Translations under genes and position numbers: made by a program
NCBI RefSeq assembly: GCF_003751225.1
Contig: NZ_RJKE01000001.1
Location: forward strand, 4,154,001-4,218,000
Length of the DNA: 64,000 nt
Direction: 5' to 3'
Source: Actinocorallia herbida
Lineage (GTDB): Bacteria > Actinomycetota > Actinomycetes > Streptosporangiales > Streptosporangiaceae
The notes under the pieces: model-generated
Told to the model about the DNA's origin: nothing
The model's database searches: none
The model's input: only the letters and a program-made list of their open reading frames with translations
Part shown: positions 55,843-64,000 of the stretch, piece after piece
Layout: each line of letters opens with the position of its first letter
How positions within the stretch are numbered: position 1 is the first letter of the stretch

Positions 55843-56430
55843 ATGTCCTTCGATTTCCTCGCGATGTTCACCGCGTTCGGCCTGATCTTCCTGGCCGAAC
55901 TCCCGGACAAGACGATGTTCGCGTCCCTGGCCATGGGCACGCGCATGAAGCCCCTGTACGTGTGGTTCGGCACGTCGACGGCCTTCATCGTGCACGTGGC
56001 GATCGCCATCGGCGCGGGCAGCCTCCTGGGCCTGCTGCCCGAACTCCTGGTGAAGCTGGTGTCGGCGGCCCTGTTCGGGTTCGGCGCGTTCCTCCTGCTG
56101 CGCGGGGACGGCGGCGGCGACGAGGCCGACGAGGCGGGCGGCGGCAAGATCGTCACCGGGTTCTGGCCCGTCTACACGACCGCCTTCATGGCGGTGTTCA
56201 TCAGCGAGTGGGGCGACCTCACCCAGATCACCACGGCCAACCTCGCCGCCACCAACCCCGCCCTGCCGACCGCGATCGGCGCCGCCGCCGCCCTCATGAC
56301 GGTCTCGGCGCTGGCCCTGCTGGTCGGCAGGTTCATCGCCAAGCGGGTGCCGCTGAAGGTCGTGCAGCGGATCGGCGGCGTGTGCATGCTCGGCCTGTGC
56401 GTGTGGACCCTCATCGAGGCGTTCGTCTGA
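55843..56430 (+). CDS. TMEM165/GDT1-family (UPF0016) manganese transporter
   Basis: A 195-residue membrane protein with six predicted helices in two halves, each with the family E-x-x-D-K/L-T motif: ELPDKTMFASL near residue 19 and EWGDLTQITTANLA near 125. Family members export Mn2+ (or move Ca2+) from the cytosol. The Mn2+ riboswitch directly upstream supports manganese. ATG start following GGAAAG. Likely monocistronic. Confidence 0.9.
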   Translation: MSFDFLAMFTAFGLIFLAELPDKTMFASLAMGTRMKPLYVWFGTSTAFIVHVAIAIGAGSLLGLLPELLVKLVSAALFGFGAFLLLRGDGGGDEADEAGGGKIVTGFWPVYTTAFMAVFISEWGDLTQITTANLAATNPALPTAIGAAAALMTVSALALLVGRFIAKRVPLKVVQRIGGVCMLGLCVWTLIEAFV

Positions 56431-56471
56431 TCCGGCCCGGGCGGCGCCCGGCGTCGGCCGCCCGGCCCCTG

Positions 56472-57239
56472 CTACAGCAGGGTGAGGATCTGTGGGCCGT
56501 CCTCGGTGACGGCGACGGTGTGCTCCACATGGGCGGCCCTGGACCCGTCGGAGGTGCGCAGGGTCCAGCCGTCGGGGTCGGTGCCGTAGAAGTCGGAGCC
56601 GCCCGCCATGAGCATCGGCTCGATCGCGAGGGTCAGGCCCGGCTTGAGGGGGTAGCCGCGGCCCGGCTTGCCCCGGTTGGGCACGTGCGGGTCTTCGTGC
56701 ATGGTGCGGCCGATGCCGTGGCCGCCGAAGTCGCGCGGCATGCCGCAGCGGGCGTCCTTGGCGACGGCGCCGATCGCGGCGGAGATGTCGCCGATCCTGG
56801 CGCCCGCCACGGCCGCCGCGATACCGGCGTGCAGTGCCGCCTCGGTGCGGGCGATGAGCTCGACGTCCTCGGGGCGGGGCGTGCCGACGGTGAAGCTGAT
56901 GGCGGCGTCGCCCGTCCAGCCGTCCAGGTGGGCGCCGCAGTCGAGGCTGACGAGATCGCCGTCGCGCAGCCTGTAGGCGGTGGGGATGCCGTGCACGATC
57001 GCGTCGTTGACCGAGGTGCAGATCACCGCGGGGAACGGGGTGGGCGCGAACGACGGCCGGTAGCCCAGGAACGGGGAGGAGGCCCCGGCGTCCTGGAGCA
57101 CGGCGCGGGCCGCCTCGTCGAGTTCCAGGAGGGACACGCCGACCGCCGCGGCGTCCCGGGCCGCGGCCAGGGCCCGCGCCACGACCCTTCCGGCCTCCCG
57201 CATCCGCGCCAGATCCGCCCGGCTCTTCATCTCCACCAT
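56472..57239 (-). CDS. map: Type I methionine aminopeptidase
   Basis: A 255-residue MetAP. Metal ligands: DCGAHLDGWTGDAAISF near residue 97, GHGIGRTMHEDPHVPNRG near 165, and the glutamates of IEPML and VEHTVAVTEDG. It removes the initiator Met. ATG 57239 with GGGAG upstream replaces the longer frame from 57269. Divergent from the HTH gene at 57298, with 58 bp between. As an orphan map it could be a second copy besides that in the ribosomal-protein cluster. Confidence 0.93.
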   Translation of the reverse strand: MVEMKSRADLARMREAGRVVARALAAARDAAAVGVSLLELDEAARAVLQDAGASSPFLGYRPSFAPTPFPAVICTSVNDAIVHGIPTAYRLRDGDLVSLDCGAHLDGWTGDAAISFTVGTPRPEDVELIARTEAALHAGIAAAVAGARIGDISAAIGAVAKDARCGMPRDFGGHGIGRTMHEDPHVPNRGKPGRGYPLKPGLTLAIEPMLMAGGSDFYGTDPDGWTLRTSDGSRAAHVEHTVAVTEDGPQILTLL

Positions 57240-57274
57240 CGCGACACTCCCGCCACTCGACTGGACCAATAGTT

Positions 57275-57284
57275 ATACCGGTAT
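57275..57284. promoter_or_regulatory. ATACCGGTAT palindrome in a divergent promoter
   Basis: A perfect 10-bp palindrome between map and the HTH gene. TAGTAT at 57285-57290, 7 nt before the ATG, looks like the -10 of a leaderless HTH transcript, so protein bound here would block it. Probably the HTH protein's own site. Confidence 0.5.
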
Positions 57285-57297
57285 TAGTATCACGTCC

Positions 57298-57564
57298 ATG
57301 GTGCGACCACCCCTGACCCCGCAAGAGCGGCTCCGCGGCGAACTCCTCGGCGAACTCCTGCGCCGTGCCCGCGGCCCCCGGCCCATGACCGAGATCGCCG
57401 CGCGCGCCGGCATCTCGCCCGAGACCCTCCGCAAGATCGAGACCGGCCGCGCCCCCACCCCCGCGTTCTTCACCATCTCCGCCCTCGCCGGAGCCCTCGA
57501 CCTGTCCCTCGACCAGATCGCCGAGGCGACCGGCACGCCTGCCGTCCAGCCCCGCGCCTCCTGA
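57298..57564 (+). CDS. XRE-family HTH protein
   Basis: An 88-residue helix-turn-helix protein: MTEIAARAGISPETLRKIETGRAPTPAFFTISALAGALDLSLDQIAE spans residues 30-76 and is a full XRE domain. No effector domain. TAGTAT 7 nt before the ATG and no ribosome binding site suggest a leaderless transcript. Divergent from map. Likely autoregulated and may control map. Confidence 0.8.
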   Translation: MVRPPLTPQERLRGELLGELLRRARGPRPMTEIAARAGISPETLRKIETGRAPTPAFFTISALAGALDLSLDQIAEATGTPAVQPRAS

Positions 57565-57656
57565 CCCGCGCCACCGCCGTGACCACGGGCACGGGACGTC
57601 CGCGCGGGCACGGCGGGCCGCCCCGTAGCCTTGCCGGGACCTGACAAGGAGGAGCG

Positions 57657-58385
57657 ATGCCGCTCAACGCCCACGGGCAGCCCATCGGCGATCCGCTGCC
57701 CGGCTGGGAGCCGCGCCGGCCGCCCGGACCCGTCGTCCTGGAGGGGACCCGGTGCCGGGTCGAGCCCCTGGACCCCGCGCGGCACGCCGCGGATCTGCAC
57801 GCGGCCTACCGGAGCGCGCCCGACGACCGCGACTGGACGTACCTGACGGCCGGCCCGTTCGCGACCGCCGCCGACTACCGGGCCTGGGCCGACGGCGCCT
57901 CCCGCAGCGCCGACCCCCGCCACTACGCCGTGGTCGCCACGGACTCCGGCCAGGCCGTCGGCACGCTCGCGCTGATGCGGCAGGACCCCGCACACGGCGT
58001 CATCGAGGTCGGCGGCATCGCGTTCTCCCCGCCGATGCGCCGGTCGCCCCTGTCCACCGAGGCTCAGTTCCTTCTGATGTCCTACGTCTTCGACACGTTG
58101 GGCTACCGCCGCTACGAGTGGAAGTGCGACAGCCTCAACGCCCCCTCCCGCGCCGCCGCCGAACGCCTCGGCTTCACCTTCGAGGGCGTCTTCCGGCAGG
58201 CCGTCGTCTACAAGGGCCGCAACCGCGACACCGCCTGGTACTCCCTCCTGGACCGTGAATGGCCCGCCGCGAAGCGCGCCTTCCGCACCTGGCTCGCCCC
58301 CGCCAACCACACCCCCGACGGCCGCCAAATCCAGCCCCTCGCCGCCCTGCGCACACCCGGCACCCGGACGGCCACCGAAGGCTGA
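57657..58385 (+). CDS. RimJ/RimL-type GNAT acetyltransferase
   Basis: A 242-residue GNAT of the RimJ/RimL-like group with an extra N-terminal stretch (HGQPIGDPLPGWEPRRPPGP). Core: GRRVEPLDP-like start, AVGTLALMRQDPAHGVIEVGGIAFSPPMRRSPLSTEAQFLLMSYVFDTLGYRRYEWKCDSLNAPSRAAAERLGFTFEG is characteristic. It would acetylate a protein N-terminus or small molecule. ATG with AAGGAGG 7 nt upstream. Confidence 0.88.
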   Translation: MPLNAHGQPIGDPLPGWEPRRPPGPVVLEGTRCRVEPLDPARHAADLHAAYRSAPDDRDWTYLTAGPFATAADYRAWADGASRSADPRHYAVVATDSGQAVGTLALMRQDPAHGVIEVGGIAFSPPMRRSPLSTEAQFLLMSYVFDTLGYRRYEWKCDSLNAPSRAAAERLGFTFEGVFRQAVVYKGRNRDTAWYSLLDREWPAAKRAFRTWLAPANHTPDGRQIQPLAALRTPGTRTATEG

Positions 58386-58559
58386 CGGCCGCGGCGTGGG
58401 GCGCTCGTCGACCGCTGACGCGGCCTTCGCCCGGCAGCGCCTTCCGCGCGCCGCGCCCTCCCCGGTGGGGCGTCTCCGTGGGGGTGCGCCGGGGATCTTG
58501 CGGGAATCTTGGCGGGGTCCGGGGCGTAGCGGGGTGCGGGTCCGGCGAGGGAACCGGAC

Positions 58560-60989
58560 ATGAGCGAGCGGGACGAGTCGGGCAAGCGCGACGAATTCGG
58601 GATCGGCACGGCGGGGGAGCCGAATCCCGGGCGGGGGCCGCACCGGGGCGGCGGGTTCACGTTCCGGCCCGACACGCACCCGACCGCCGGATGGGGCGCG
58701 GCCCGCAGCGTCGGCGAGGTCCTGTACCGCACCCGCGAGCCCCTCGCCGGTACCGGGGCGATCCTCAAGATGAACCACGAGGACGGCGGGTTCGACTGCC
58801 CCGGCTGCGCCTGGCCCGACGACCAGCACGGCCTGAGACTCGACATCTGCGAGAACGGCGTCAAGCACGCCACCTGGGAGATGACCCATCACCGGGCGGG
58901 CCGCGAGTTCTTCGCCGCGCACACCGTCACCGAGCTGCGCGGCTGGAGCGACCACGCGCTGGAGGCCGCCGGGCGCCTCACCGAGCCGATGGCCTACGAC
59001 CCCGCCACCGACCGGTACGTCCCGATCGGGTGGGATGCGGCGTTCGCGACCGTCGGCGAGACCCTGCGCGGCCTCGCCTCCCCGGACGAGGCCGCGTTCT
59101 ACACCTCCGGGCGGCTGTCGAACGAGGCGTCGTTCCTGTACCAGCTGTGGGTGCGCGAGTTCGGCACGAACAACCTGCCGGACTGCTCCAACATGTGCCA
59201 CGAGGCCAGTGGAAAAGCCCTGGAGGCCTCCATCGGCACCAACAAGGGCACCGTCGACCTCGACGACTTCGACAAGGCGGAGGCGATCTTCGTCATCGGC
59301 GCGAACGCCGCTTCGAACGCGCCCCGCATGCTCACCGCGCTCGCCAAGGCCTACCGCAACGGCGCCGACATCGTGCACGTCAACCCGATGGTCGAGGCGG
59401 CCTCCCGCAAGACGATCGTGCCGCACGAGTTCGTCGCCATGGGCACCCTGCACGCCACCCCGACCGGCACGATGTCGATCCAGCCGCGGATCGCCGGGGA
59501 CCAGGCGTTCCTGCGCGGCCTCGCCAAGGCCCTGCTGGAGATGGCCGCCGCCGACCCCGGCGCGCTCGACACCGAGTTCCTCGCCCGCCACACCGACGGC
59601 CTGGCCGCCTACCGGTCCCTGGTCGAGTCGACCCCGTGGGCGCTCATCGTGGACGAATCCGGCGTGCCCGAGGCCGTCATCCGCGCCGCCGCGCGCGTCT
59701 ACCGCGCCTCCAGGCGGACGGTCATCGCGTGGTGCCTCGGCATCACCCAGCAGGAGCACGGCGTCGACACCATCCGGGAGATCGCCAACGTGCTGCTGCT
59801 GCGCGGCAACATCGGCACCGAAGGCGCCGGAGCCTGCCCCATCCGCGGGCACAGCAACGTGCAGGGAAACCGGACCTGCGGCATCGACCACCACCCCGGC
59901 GCCGACTTCCTCGACCGGCTCGCCGAGGTCTGCCGCATCACCCCGCCCCGCACGCCGGGCCTCGACGTCGTCCGGACCCTCCAGGCCATGGGCGAAGGCC
60001 GCGTCAAGGCGTTCGTGGCGCTCGGCGGGAACTTCGCGCTCGCCGTCCCCGACACCGTCCGCAGCGCGGAATCCCTGCGCGGCCTCGACCTGACCGTCCA
60101 GGTCAGCACCAAACTCAACCGCAGCCACCTCGAACACGGGCGGCGCGCCCTCATCCTGCCGTGCCTGGGCCGCACCGAGCGCGACATGCGGCCCGGCGGC
60201 GTCCAGGGCGTCACCGTCGAGGACTCCATGAGCATGGTCCACCTGTCGATCGGCCGGCGCGACCCCGCCTCGCCCCATCTGATGTCGGAGCCCGCGATCC
60301 TCGCCGGGATGGCCCGCGCGACCCTCCCGCACAGCGCCACCCCCTGGGAGGACTACGCCGACGACTACGACCGCATCCGCGACACCATGTCCCATGTCCT
60401 GTACGGGTTCGAGGACTTCAACCGGCGGGTCCGCCGCCCCCACGGGTTCCGGCTCGCCCAACCCGCCCGCGAACGCGTCTGGCGCACCCCCACGGGCAAG
60501 GCCGAGTTCGCCAGCGCGCCGCTCACCCCTGCCGTCCCGCCCGCGGGACACCTCGTGCTGGCCACCGTCCGGTCCCACGACCAGTGGAACACCACCATCT
60601 ACACCGACCACGACCGCTACCGCGGCCTGGCCAACCTGCGCACCGCGCTGTTCCTCAACCGCGCCGACATGGCCGAACGGAACCTCGCCCCGCACACCCT
60701 CATCGACATCACCTCCATCGCCCGCGACGGCACCCGCCGCACCGTCCACGGCTACACCGCCCTGCCCTACGACCTCCCCCGGGGCAGCGCCATCGGCTAC
60801 ATGCCAGAACTCAACGTCCTGTGCGCCACCGGCGACTTCAGCACCCAGAGCGACCAGCCCCTGACGAAACACCTCCTCATCACCATCGCCCCCTCCCACC
60901 CCGCCGCCGCCCCCGCCGACCTGACGGCCGAACCGCTGTCCGCCCCCGCCGACCGAACCGCGGCCCACGTCCACGACAACCCCGGTTGA
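58560..60989 (+). CDS. FdhF/YdeP-family molybdopterin oxidoreductase
   Basis: An 809-residue molybdoenzyme of the FdhF/YdeP group. N-terminal segment with CPGC (FDCPGCAWPD near residue 79), the molybdopterin domain (SGRLSNEASFLYQLWVREFGTNNLPDCSNMCHEASG near 183-215), and C-terminal dinucleotide-binding domain (HDQWNTTIYTDHDRYRG). The CxxC pattern does not complete the usual 4Fe-4S set, as in YdeP. No signal peptide and no partner subunits, so it acts alone or with unlinked partners. Substrate unknown. ATG start with GGGAACCGGAC before it. Confidence 0.85.
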   Translation: MSERDESGKRDEFGIGTAGEPNPGRGPHRGGGFTFRPDTHPTAGWGAARSVGEVLYRTREPLAGTGAILKMNHEDGGFDCPGCAWPDDQHGLRLDICENGVKHATWEMTHHRAGREFFAAHTVTELRGWSDHALEAAGRLTEPMAYDPATDRYVPIGWDAAFATVGETLRGLASPDEAAFYTSGRLSNEASFLYQLWVREFGTNNLPDCSNMCHEASGKALEASIGTNKGTVDLDDFDKAEAIFVIGANAASNAPRMLTALAKAYRNGADIVHVNPMVEAASRKTIVPHEFVAMGTLHATPTGTMSIQPRIAGDQAFLRGLAKALLEMAAADPGALDTEFLARHTDGLAAYRSLVESTPWALIVDESGVPEAVIRAAARVYRASRRTVIAWCLGITQQEHGVDTIREIANVLLLRGNIGTEGAGACPIRGHSNVQGNRTCGIDHHPGADFLDRLAEVCRITPPRTPGLDVVRTLQAMGEGRVKAFVALGGNFALAVPDTVRSAESLRGLDLTVQVSTKLNRSHLEHGRRALILPCLGRTERDMRPGGVQGVTVEDSMSMVHLSIGRRDPASPHLMSEPAILAGMARATLPHSATPWEDYADDYDRIRDTMSHVLYGFEDFNRRVRRPHGFRLAQPARERVWRTPTGKAEFASAPLTPAVPPAGHLVLATVRSHDQWNTTIYTDHDRYRGLANLRTALFLNRADMAERNLAPHTLIDITSIARDGTRRTVHGYTALPYDLPRGSAIGYMPELNVLCATGDFSTQSDQPLTKHLLITIAPSHPAAAPADLTAEPLSAPADRTAAHVHDNPG

Positions 60990-61199
60990 GCGCCCCCGGA
61001 CGGCCGCTTCACGGCCTGTCCGGATGCCTCTCGTCCCGTGCTCGTGCCACCAGGAGACGCAGCGCCTCGGTGAGGTGGCCGACGGCGTGATCGGGGCCGC
61101 GTTCGGGAAGCGGCCAGGGGCGCCCCCGGCCGATCCAGCCGGTCGGGGACGCGCAGCAGCGCGGCGTCCGACCGAGCGCGCCCGTTCCGCCCGCGCAGC

Positions 61200-61590
61200 C
61201 GTCGGCAGGGCGACGAAGCGGGGCGCGGGCCGGCCAGGACATCGGCCGGCCGGTACAGCGCCGCGCTCCGGACCGAGGGGACCCAGTTCGTGGCGTGCAC
61301 CGCGAACAGCGGCAGGAGGTCCTCTTCCTTCGGCAGCAGCCGGACCGCCCGCTCGTGGACCCTTCCATCGGAGGCGCAGGCGCTGATCGCCAACGCCGGC
61401 GGAGTCTCGGCCCGCCCGGCGGCCCGCACCACCACGTCGAGCGCGAGTCGCCGGCGCGGCTCGGCCAGCGGGTCGAGCGCCGCGCGGGCCGTCGTCGGCT
61501 CGGTGGCGGCCTCTCGCAGGAGATCCAGGGCCGCTCGCCGTCCGCTCGCCGCCCCGTCGGGCCTTCGGTCGTCACCGGCCCGGTGTCCCG
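61200..61590 (-). pseudogene. Decayed HEAT-repeat-like fragment
   Basis: On the minus strand an open stretch from about 61590 to 61200 has coding GC3 and reads ALDLLREAATEPTTARAALDP, PRRRLALDVVVRAAGR, FAVHATNWVPSVRSAALYRPADVL, similar in style to HEAT/armadillo repeats. After about 61200 the coding signal moves to other frames and no start is seen. It looks like the remains of a larger gene. The rest of the 60990-61604 gap has nothing recognisable. Confidence 0.35.
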
Positions 61591-61604
61591 GACGCCGCGG
61601 GGCG

Positions 61605-62252
61605 TCAGGTGGACAGGGGGCAGCCGCCGGTGAGGTTGCCGAGGAAGGAGTTGGGGTCGTAGTAGTGCTCGACCTCTTCCAGGCGGAGGTCGGCGCTGAC
61701 GCGGGCCACGCTCATGCCGAACATCTCGATGGTCTCGCCGGTGGGCTGGCGGCCTTTGTATTCGCCGGTGAAAGCGCCCCAGTGCCGCCATTTGAAGGCG
61801 ATGACGGGAGGGGGTGAGAGGACTTCGAGGACTTCCCAGTAAAAGCCGGTGGGAAATGCGGTGTGGAAGACGTGATGGGAGGACTCGAAGGTCTCGGCGG
61901 CGTAGAAGGGGCTGTCGCCGATGAGGATGTTGTAGCTGCCCTGGTCGGCGATCGCGGCGGGGTCGGCCCACGGGCCGCCGTTGACGTTGGTGCGGAACCG
62001 CTCGGTCACCATGGACACCCAGGTGGCGGGCTCCTTCTTGTAGGACACCTCCATCTCGAAGACCTGGACGATGCTTTCGACGATGGCCTCCAGGGAGCCT
62101 TCCGAGGGGAAGGACGTCCGCTGGCCGGGCATGATCTCATGCGACAGGTGGTAGTCGGGGGTCTCCCCGTCCCGCCAATGCTCGGCGGGGGTCGCGGCGA
62201 TCACTGCCTCGCGGCCCCGCAGCCACAGCGGGGTCTCGGGCGCTGAAGTCAT
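61605..62252 (-). CDS. SnoaL-like/ester cyclase family protein
   Basis: A 215-residue soluble protein with a SnoaL/NTF2-like fold pattern: SPPPVIAFKWRHWGAFTGEYKGRQPTGETIEMFGMSVARVSADLRLEEVEHYYDP is the closing hallmark of the polyketide-cyclase-like ester cyclase group. Its ligand is unknown. ATG 62252 with GGAAAGGA upstream. It lies downstream of the ABC transporter genes on the same strand but 371 bp away. Confidence 0.75.
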   Translation of the reverse strand: MTSAPETPLWLRGREAVIAATPAEHWRDGETPDYHLSHEIMPGQRTSFPSEGSLEAIVESIVQVFEMEVSYKKEPATWVSMVTERFRTNVNGGPWADPAAIADQGSYNILIGDSPFYAAETFESSHHVFHTAFPTGFYWEVLEVLSPPPVIAFKWRHWGAFTGEYKGRQPTGETIEMFGMSVARVSADLRLEEVEHYYDPNSFLGNLTGGCPLST

Positions 62253-62623
62253 CGTTCGGTCCTTTCCGTGGGCGAAAGAAGAGCGTTTCCGTGTTCCGGT
62301 GCGACGACCGCCGCGAAGACAAGGAGTGATCATGCCGGTGGAATGGAAAGCGGGGCAAGGCCCGGCGGCTTTGTTTCTTCCGCATTTACTGCGGCGGAAC
62401 GGTCCATTCATGGAGAGGGTGCGCCGAATGCGCGGAATTCCGTGCCGTTCACTCATCAAGATCACGGGCGGTCCGGCCGGGGCGCGGCGGAAAGGGCTTC
62501 GCGGTGACCTTCGTGCGGGGATTCCGGCGGTCGGGCGGCGGCGCGCCCGCGTCCTGGTGTGGCCGCGCGGGGCGCGGCGCCGGGATCGCGGGCCGCCCCG
62601 CGATCCCGGCGCCCGCAGGAGGC
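62253..62623. other. Intergenic stretch
   Basis: About 370 bases between the SnoaL-like gene and the ABC ATPase gene, both on the minus strand. Locally lower GC around 62280-62420. No gene, terminator or operator recognised; it presumably holds the SnoaL gene promoter. Confidence 0.4.
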
Positions 62624-63436
62624 CTAGCCCCGCGCGGTCTTGGCGAGCCTGGCCGCCTGGATGCGCTCGTAGACGTGGGTGCGCAGCCGGGTGAACTCCG
62701 GGAGGGCGCGGGTGGTGAGCTGGTCGCGGTCGTCGGGCAGGCCGATCGCGACGTCGTCCTGGACCCGGGTGGGCGACGCCGACAGGATGAGGACCCGTTC
62801 GCCCAGGTAGACGGCCTCGTCGATGTCGTGGGTGACGAACAGGATCGTCATGTCCAGTTCCCGCCACAGCCGCCGGATGAGGTCCTCCAGATCGGCGCGG
62901 GTCTGCGCGTCGACCGCGGCGAACGGCTCGTCCATCAGCAGGACCTGCGGCTCGTAGGCGACGGCGCGGGCGATCGCGACGCGCTGTTGCATGCCGCCGG
63001 ACAGCTGCCACGGGTAGGCGGCGTGCGCGTCGGGCAGGCCGACCGCGGCCAGGGCCCGGTCGACGAGTTCACGGCGCCGGCCCTTGGCGATCTTCTTGTG
63101 CTTGAGCGGCAGTTCCACGTTGTCGCGGACGGTCATCCACGGGAACAGGCTCCGCCCGTACTCCTGGAACACCACCGCCATGCCGGGCGGCGGGCCCGTC
63201 ACCGGCCTGCCGTCCAGGAAGACGGACCCGGCCGTGGGGGCGAGCAGGCCCGCCACGCACCGCAGCAGGGTGGTCTTGCCGCAGCCCGACGGGCCGACCA
63301 GGCAGGCCAGCTCCCCCTGGCGCAGCGCGAACGTGAGGTCGCCTACCGCCTCCACCGTGCGGTGCCGGTCGGCGTAGACCTTGTTGAGGCCGCGGACGTC
63401 GAGCATCGCGGAGCCCTTCCTTGCTTGGAGACTCAT
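62624..63436 (-). CDS. ABC transporter ATP-binding protein (nitrate/sulfonate/taurine type)
   Basis: A 270-residue ATPase of the SsuB/TauB/NrtD group. Walker A GPSGCGKTTLL near residue 49, Q-loop FQEYGRSLFPW near 90, ABC signature LSGGMQQR near 144, Walker B VLLMDEPFAA near 164 and H-loop THDIDEAV near 203. It powers import of a sulfonate, nitrate or similar anion. The start at 63436 overlaps the permease stop by 4 nt (ATGA); MLDVRGL at 63406 is an alternative. Confidence 0.9.
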   Translation of the reverse strand: MSLQARKGSAMLDVRGLNKVYADRHRTVEAVGDLTFALRQGELACLVGPSGCGKTTLLRCVAGLLAPTAGSVFLDGRPVTGPPPGMAVVFQEYGRSLFPWMTVRDNVELPLKHKKIAKGRRRELVDRALAAVGLPDAHAAYPWQLSGGMQQRVAIARAVAYEPQVLLMDEPFAAVDAQTRADLEDLIRRLWRELDMTILFVTHDIDEAVYLGERVLILSASPTRVQDDVAIGLPDDRDQLTTRALPEFTRLRTHVYERIQAARLAKTARG

Positions 63437-64000
63437 TGCGCCCTCCGGGTGCGGCGGTGGCCGTGGTACCAGGCCAGGGCGCGGGATTCGCCCAGGCGGA
63501 ACAGCAGGGACAGCGCCACCCCGAGCAGGCCGAGGACGAGGGTGCCGCTCCACATCTCCGGGATGGCGAACGACCGCTGGAACTGCACGATGGTGAAGCC
63601 GAGCCCGGAGGACGCGGCGAACATCTCGCTGATGACCATCAGGATGATGCCGATCGACAGGGCCTGGCGCAGCCCCGCGAAGATCTGCGGCGACGCCGCG
63701 GGCAGCACCAGGCTGCGCAGCAGCGCCGGGCCGGTGATGCCGTAGGAGCGGGCGGTCTCGCGCTGCACGGAGTCGACCGCGCGGACCCCCTCGACGGTGT
63801 TGAGCAGGACCGGCCAGACGCAGCCGGACACGATCACGAACACCTTCATGCCGTCGCCGATCCCGGCGAACAGCATGATGACCGGGACGAGGACGGGCGG
63901 CGGCACCGCCCGCAGCAGCTCCAGCGCCGGTTCGGTGAAGGACCGGATCGTCGGCGACGAGCCGATCGCCAGGCCCGCCGCGACGCCGATGATCGCGGCG
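63433..64000 (-). CDS. ABC transporter permease (SsuC/TauC type), partial at window edge
   Basis: The C-terminal 189 codons of an inner-membrane permease; the gene continues beyond the right edge. The EAA-like loop ARSYGITGPALLRSLVLPAASPQIFAGLRQALSIG is typical of the nitrate/sulfonate/taurine family, followed by the last two helices. The same frame stays open upstream of the internal methionine, so that Met is not the start. Forms an operon with the ATPase (ATGA overlap). The substrate-binding protein is presumably upstream, off-window. Confidence 0.88.
   Translation of the reverse strand, partial: AAIIGVAAGLAIGSSPTIRSFTEPALELLRAVPPPVLVPVIMLFAGIGDGMKVFVIVSGCVWPVLLNTVEGVRAVDSVQRETARSYGITGPALLRSLVLPAASPQIFAGLRQALSIGIILMVISEMFAASSGLGFTIVQFQRSFAIPEMWSGTLVLGLLGVALSLLFRLGESRALAWYHGHRRTRRAQ

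Noticed and set aside
57273-60974. A 1233-codon open frame on the minus strand
   Set aside because: It lies opposite the molybdoenzyme and GNAT genes, is Gly/Val/Asp-rich in the way of antisense frames of GC-rich genes, and has no motif. The plus-strand genes have recognised domains.

Overview
The window is 64 kb of very high-GC DNA. Third codon positions are almost all G or C, GTG and TTG starts are common, and the gene set is typical of an actinomycete: Lsr2, MbtH, a SARP regulator, TerB/TerD, a BlaI/M56 pair, ROK, IclR and LacI regulators, and many actinobacterial DUF families. A member of Streptosporangiales (for example Thermomonosporaceae) or Streptomyces would fit; the genus is inference. 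I saw no rRNA, tRNA, CRISPR array, intact insertion sequence or phage. It reads as ordinary chromosome with several decayed spots.

Layout. 0-9 kb: a secreted alpha/beta-hydrolase, a stand-alone CYP102-type FAD/NADPH reductase, a DUF5343 protein, an M56 metallopeptidase, an iron-boxed orphan MbtH gene, a BlaI repressor and terB/terD. BlaI-type operators lie upstream of both the peptidase and terB. 9-14 kb: a quinone oxidoreductase, then an IclR regulator and a three-gene meta-cleavage tail (hydratase, acetylating acetaldehyde dehydrogenase, hydroxyoxovalerate aldolase) with a perfect 17-bp palindrome between. 14-22 kb: a Mo-cofactor-binding domain protein, a SARP regulator, an EamA exporter with divergent LysR, and a LacI regulator with two matching operators before an arabinose/fucose isomerase homologue.

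22-27 kb is the most unusual part. A two-gene unit (membrane-anchored extracytoplasmic protein plus a subtilase-like protein lacking the catalytic Asp and Ser) sits beside a second, internally deleted copy in which the front of gene one is fused in frame to the tail of gene two. A nucleotidyltransferase gene lies between the copies. Then come a ROK regulator, lsr2, adenosine deaminase and a DUF2255 gene. 29.6-33.5 kb: metH behind a recognisable S-adenosylhomocysteine riboswitch. 33.5-37.6 kb: a TetR/zinc alcohol dehydrogenase operon, an MmcQ/YjbR protein, a DUF4253 protein and an HD-domain protein.

37.6-41.5 kb is a copper-resistance operon: csoR, copZ-like chaperone, a His-rich envelope protein with an internal duplication, and a P1B ATPase, behind a CsoR-type operator. 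41.5-49.2 kb: an SMP-30-like protein, an unknown protein, a metallophosphoesterase, a DUF817/DUF6790 membrane pair, a truncated serine hydrolase, a badly frameshifted FtsX-type permease and a secreted propeller-like protein. 49.4-55.5 kb: a GMC oxidoreductase, a DUF3152 metalloprotease-like protein, an acyl-CoA synthetase, a small GNAT and an MFS exporter; the synthetase and exporter share a TGCATGATGCA operator. 55.6-64 kb: a manganese (yybP-ykoY) riboswitch ahead of a GDT1-family transporter, methionine aminopeptidase, a small HTH protein, a GNAT, an FdhF/YdeP-type molybdoenzyme, a decayed HEAT-like fragment, a SnoaL-like protein, and the ATPase and truncated permease of a nitrate/sulfonate-type ABC importer running off the right edge.

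A short intergenic repeat (TTAC-N3-GTAA followed by AAGGC) occurs three times, twice with a second conserved block. Family names come from recognised motifs, not from a search.
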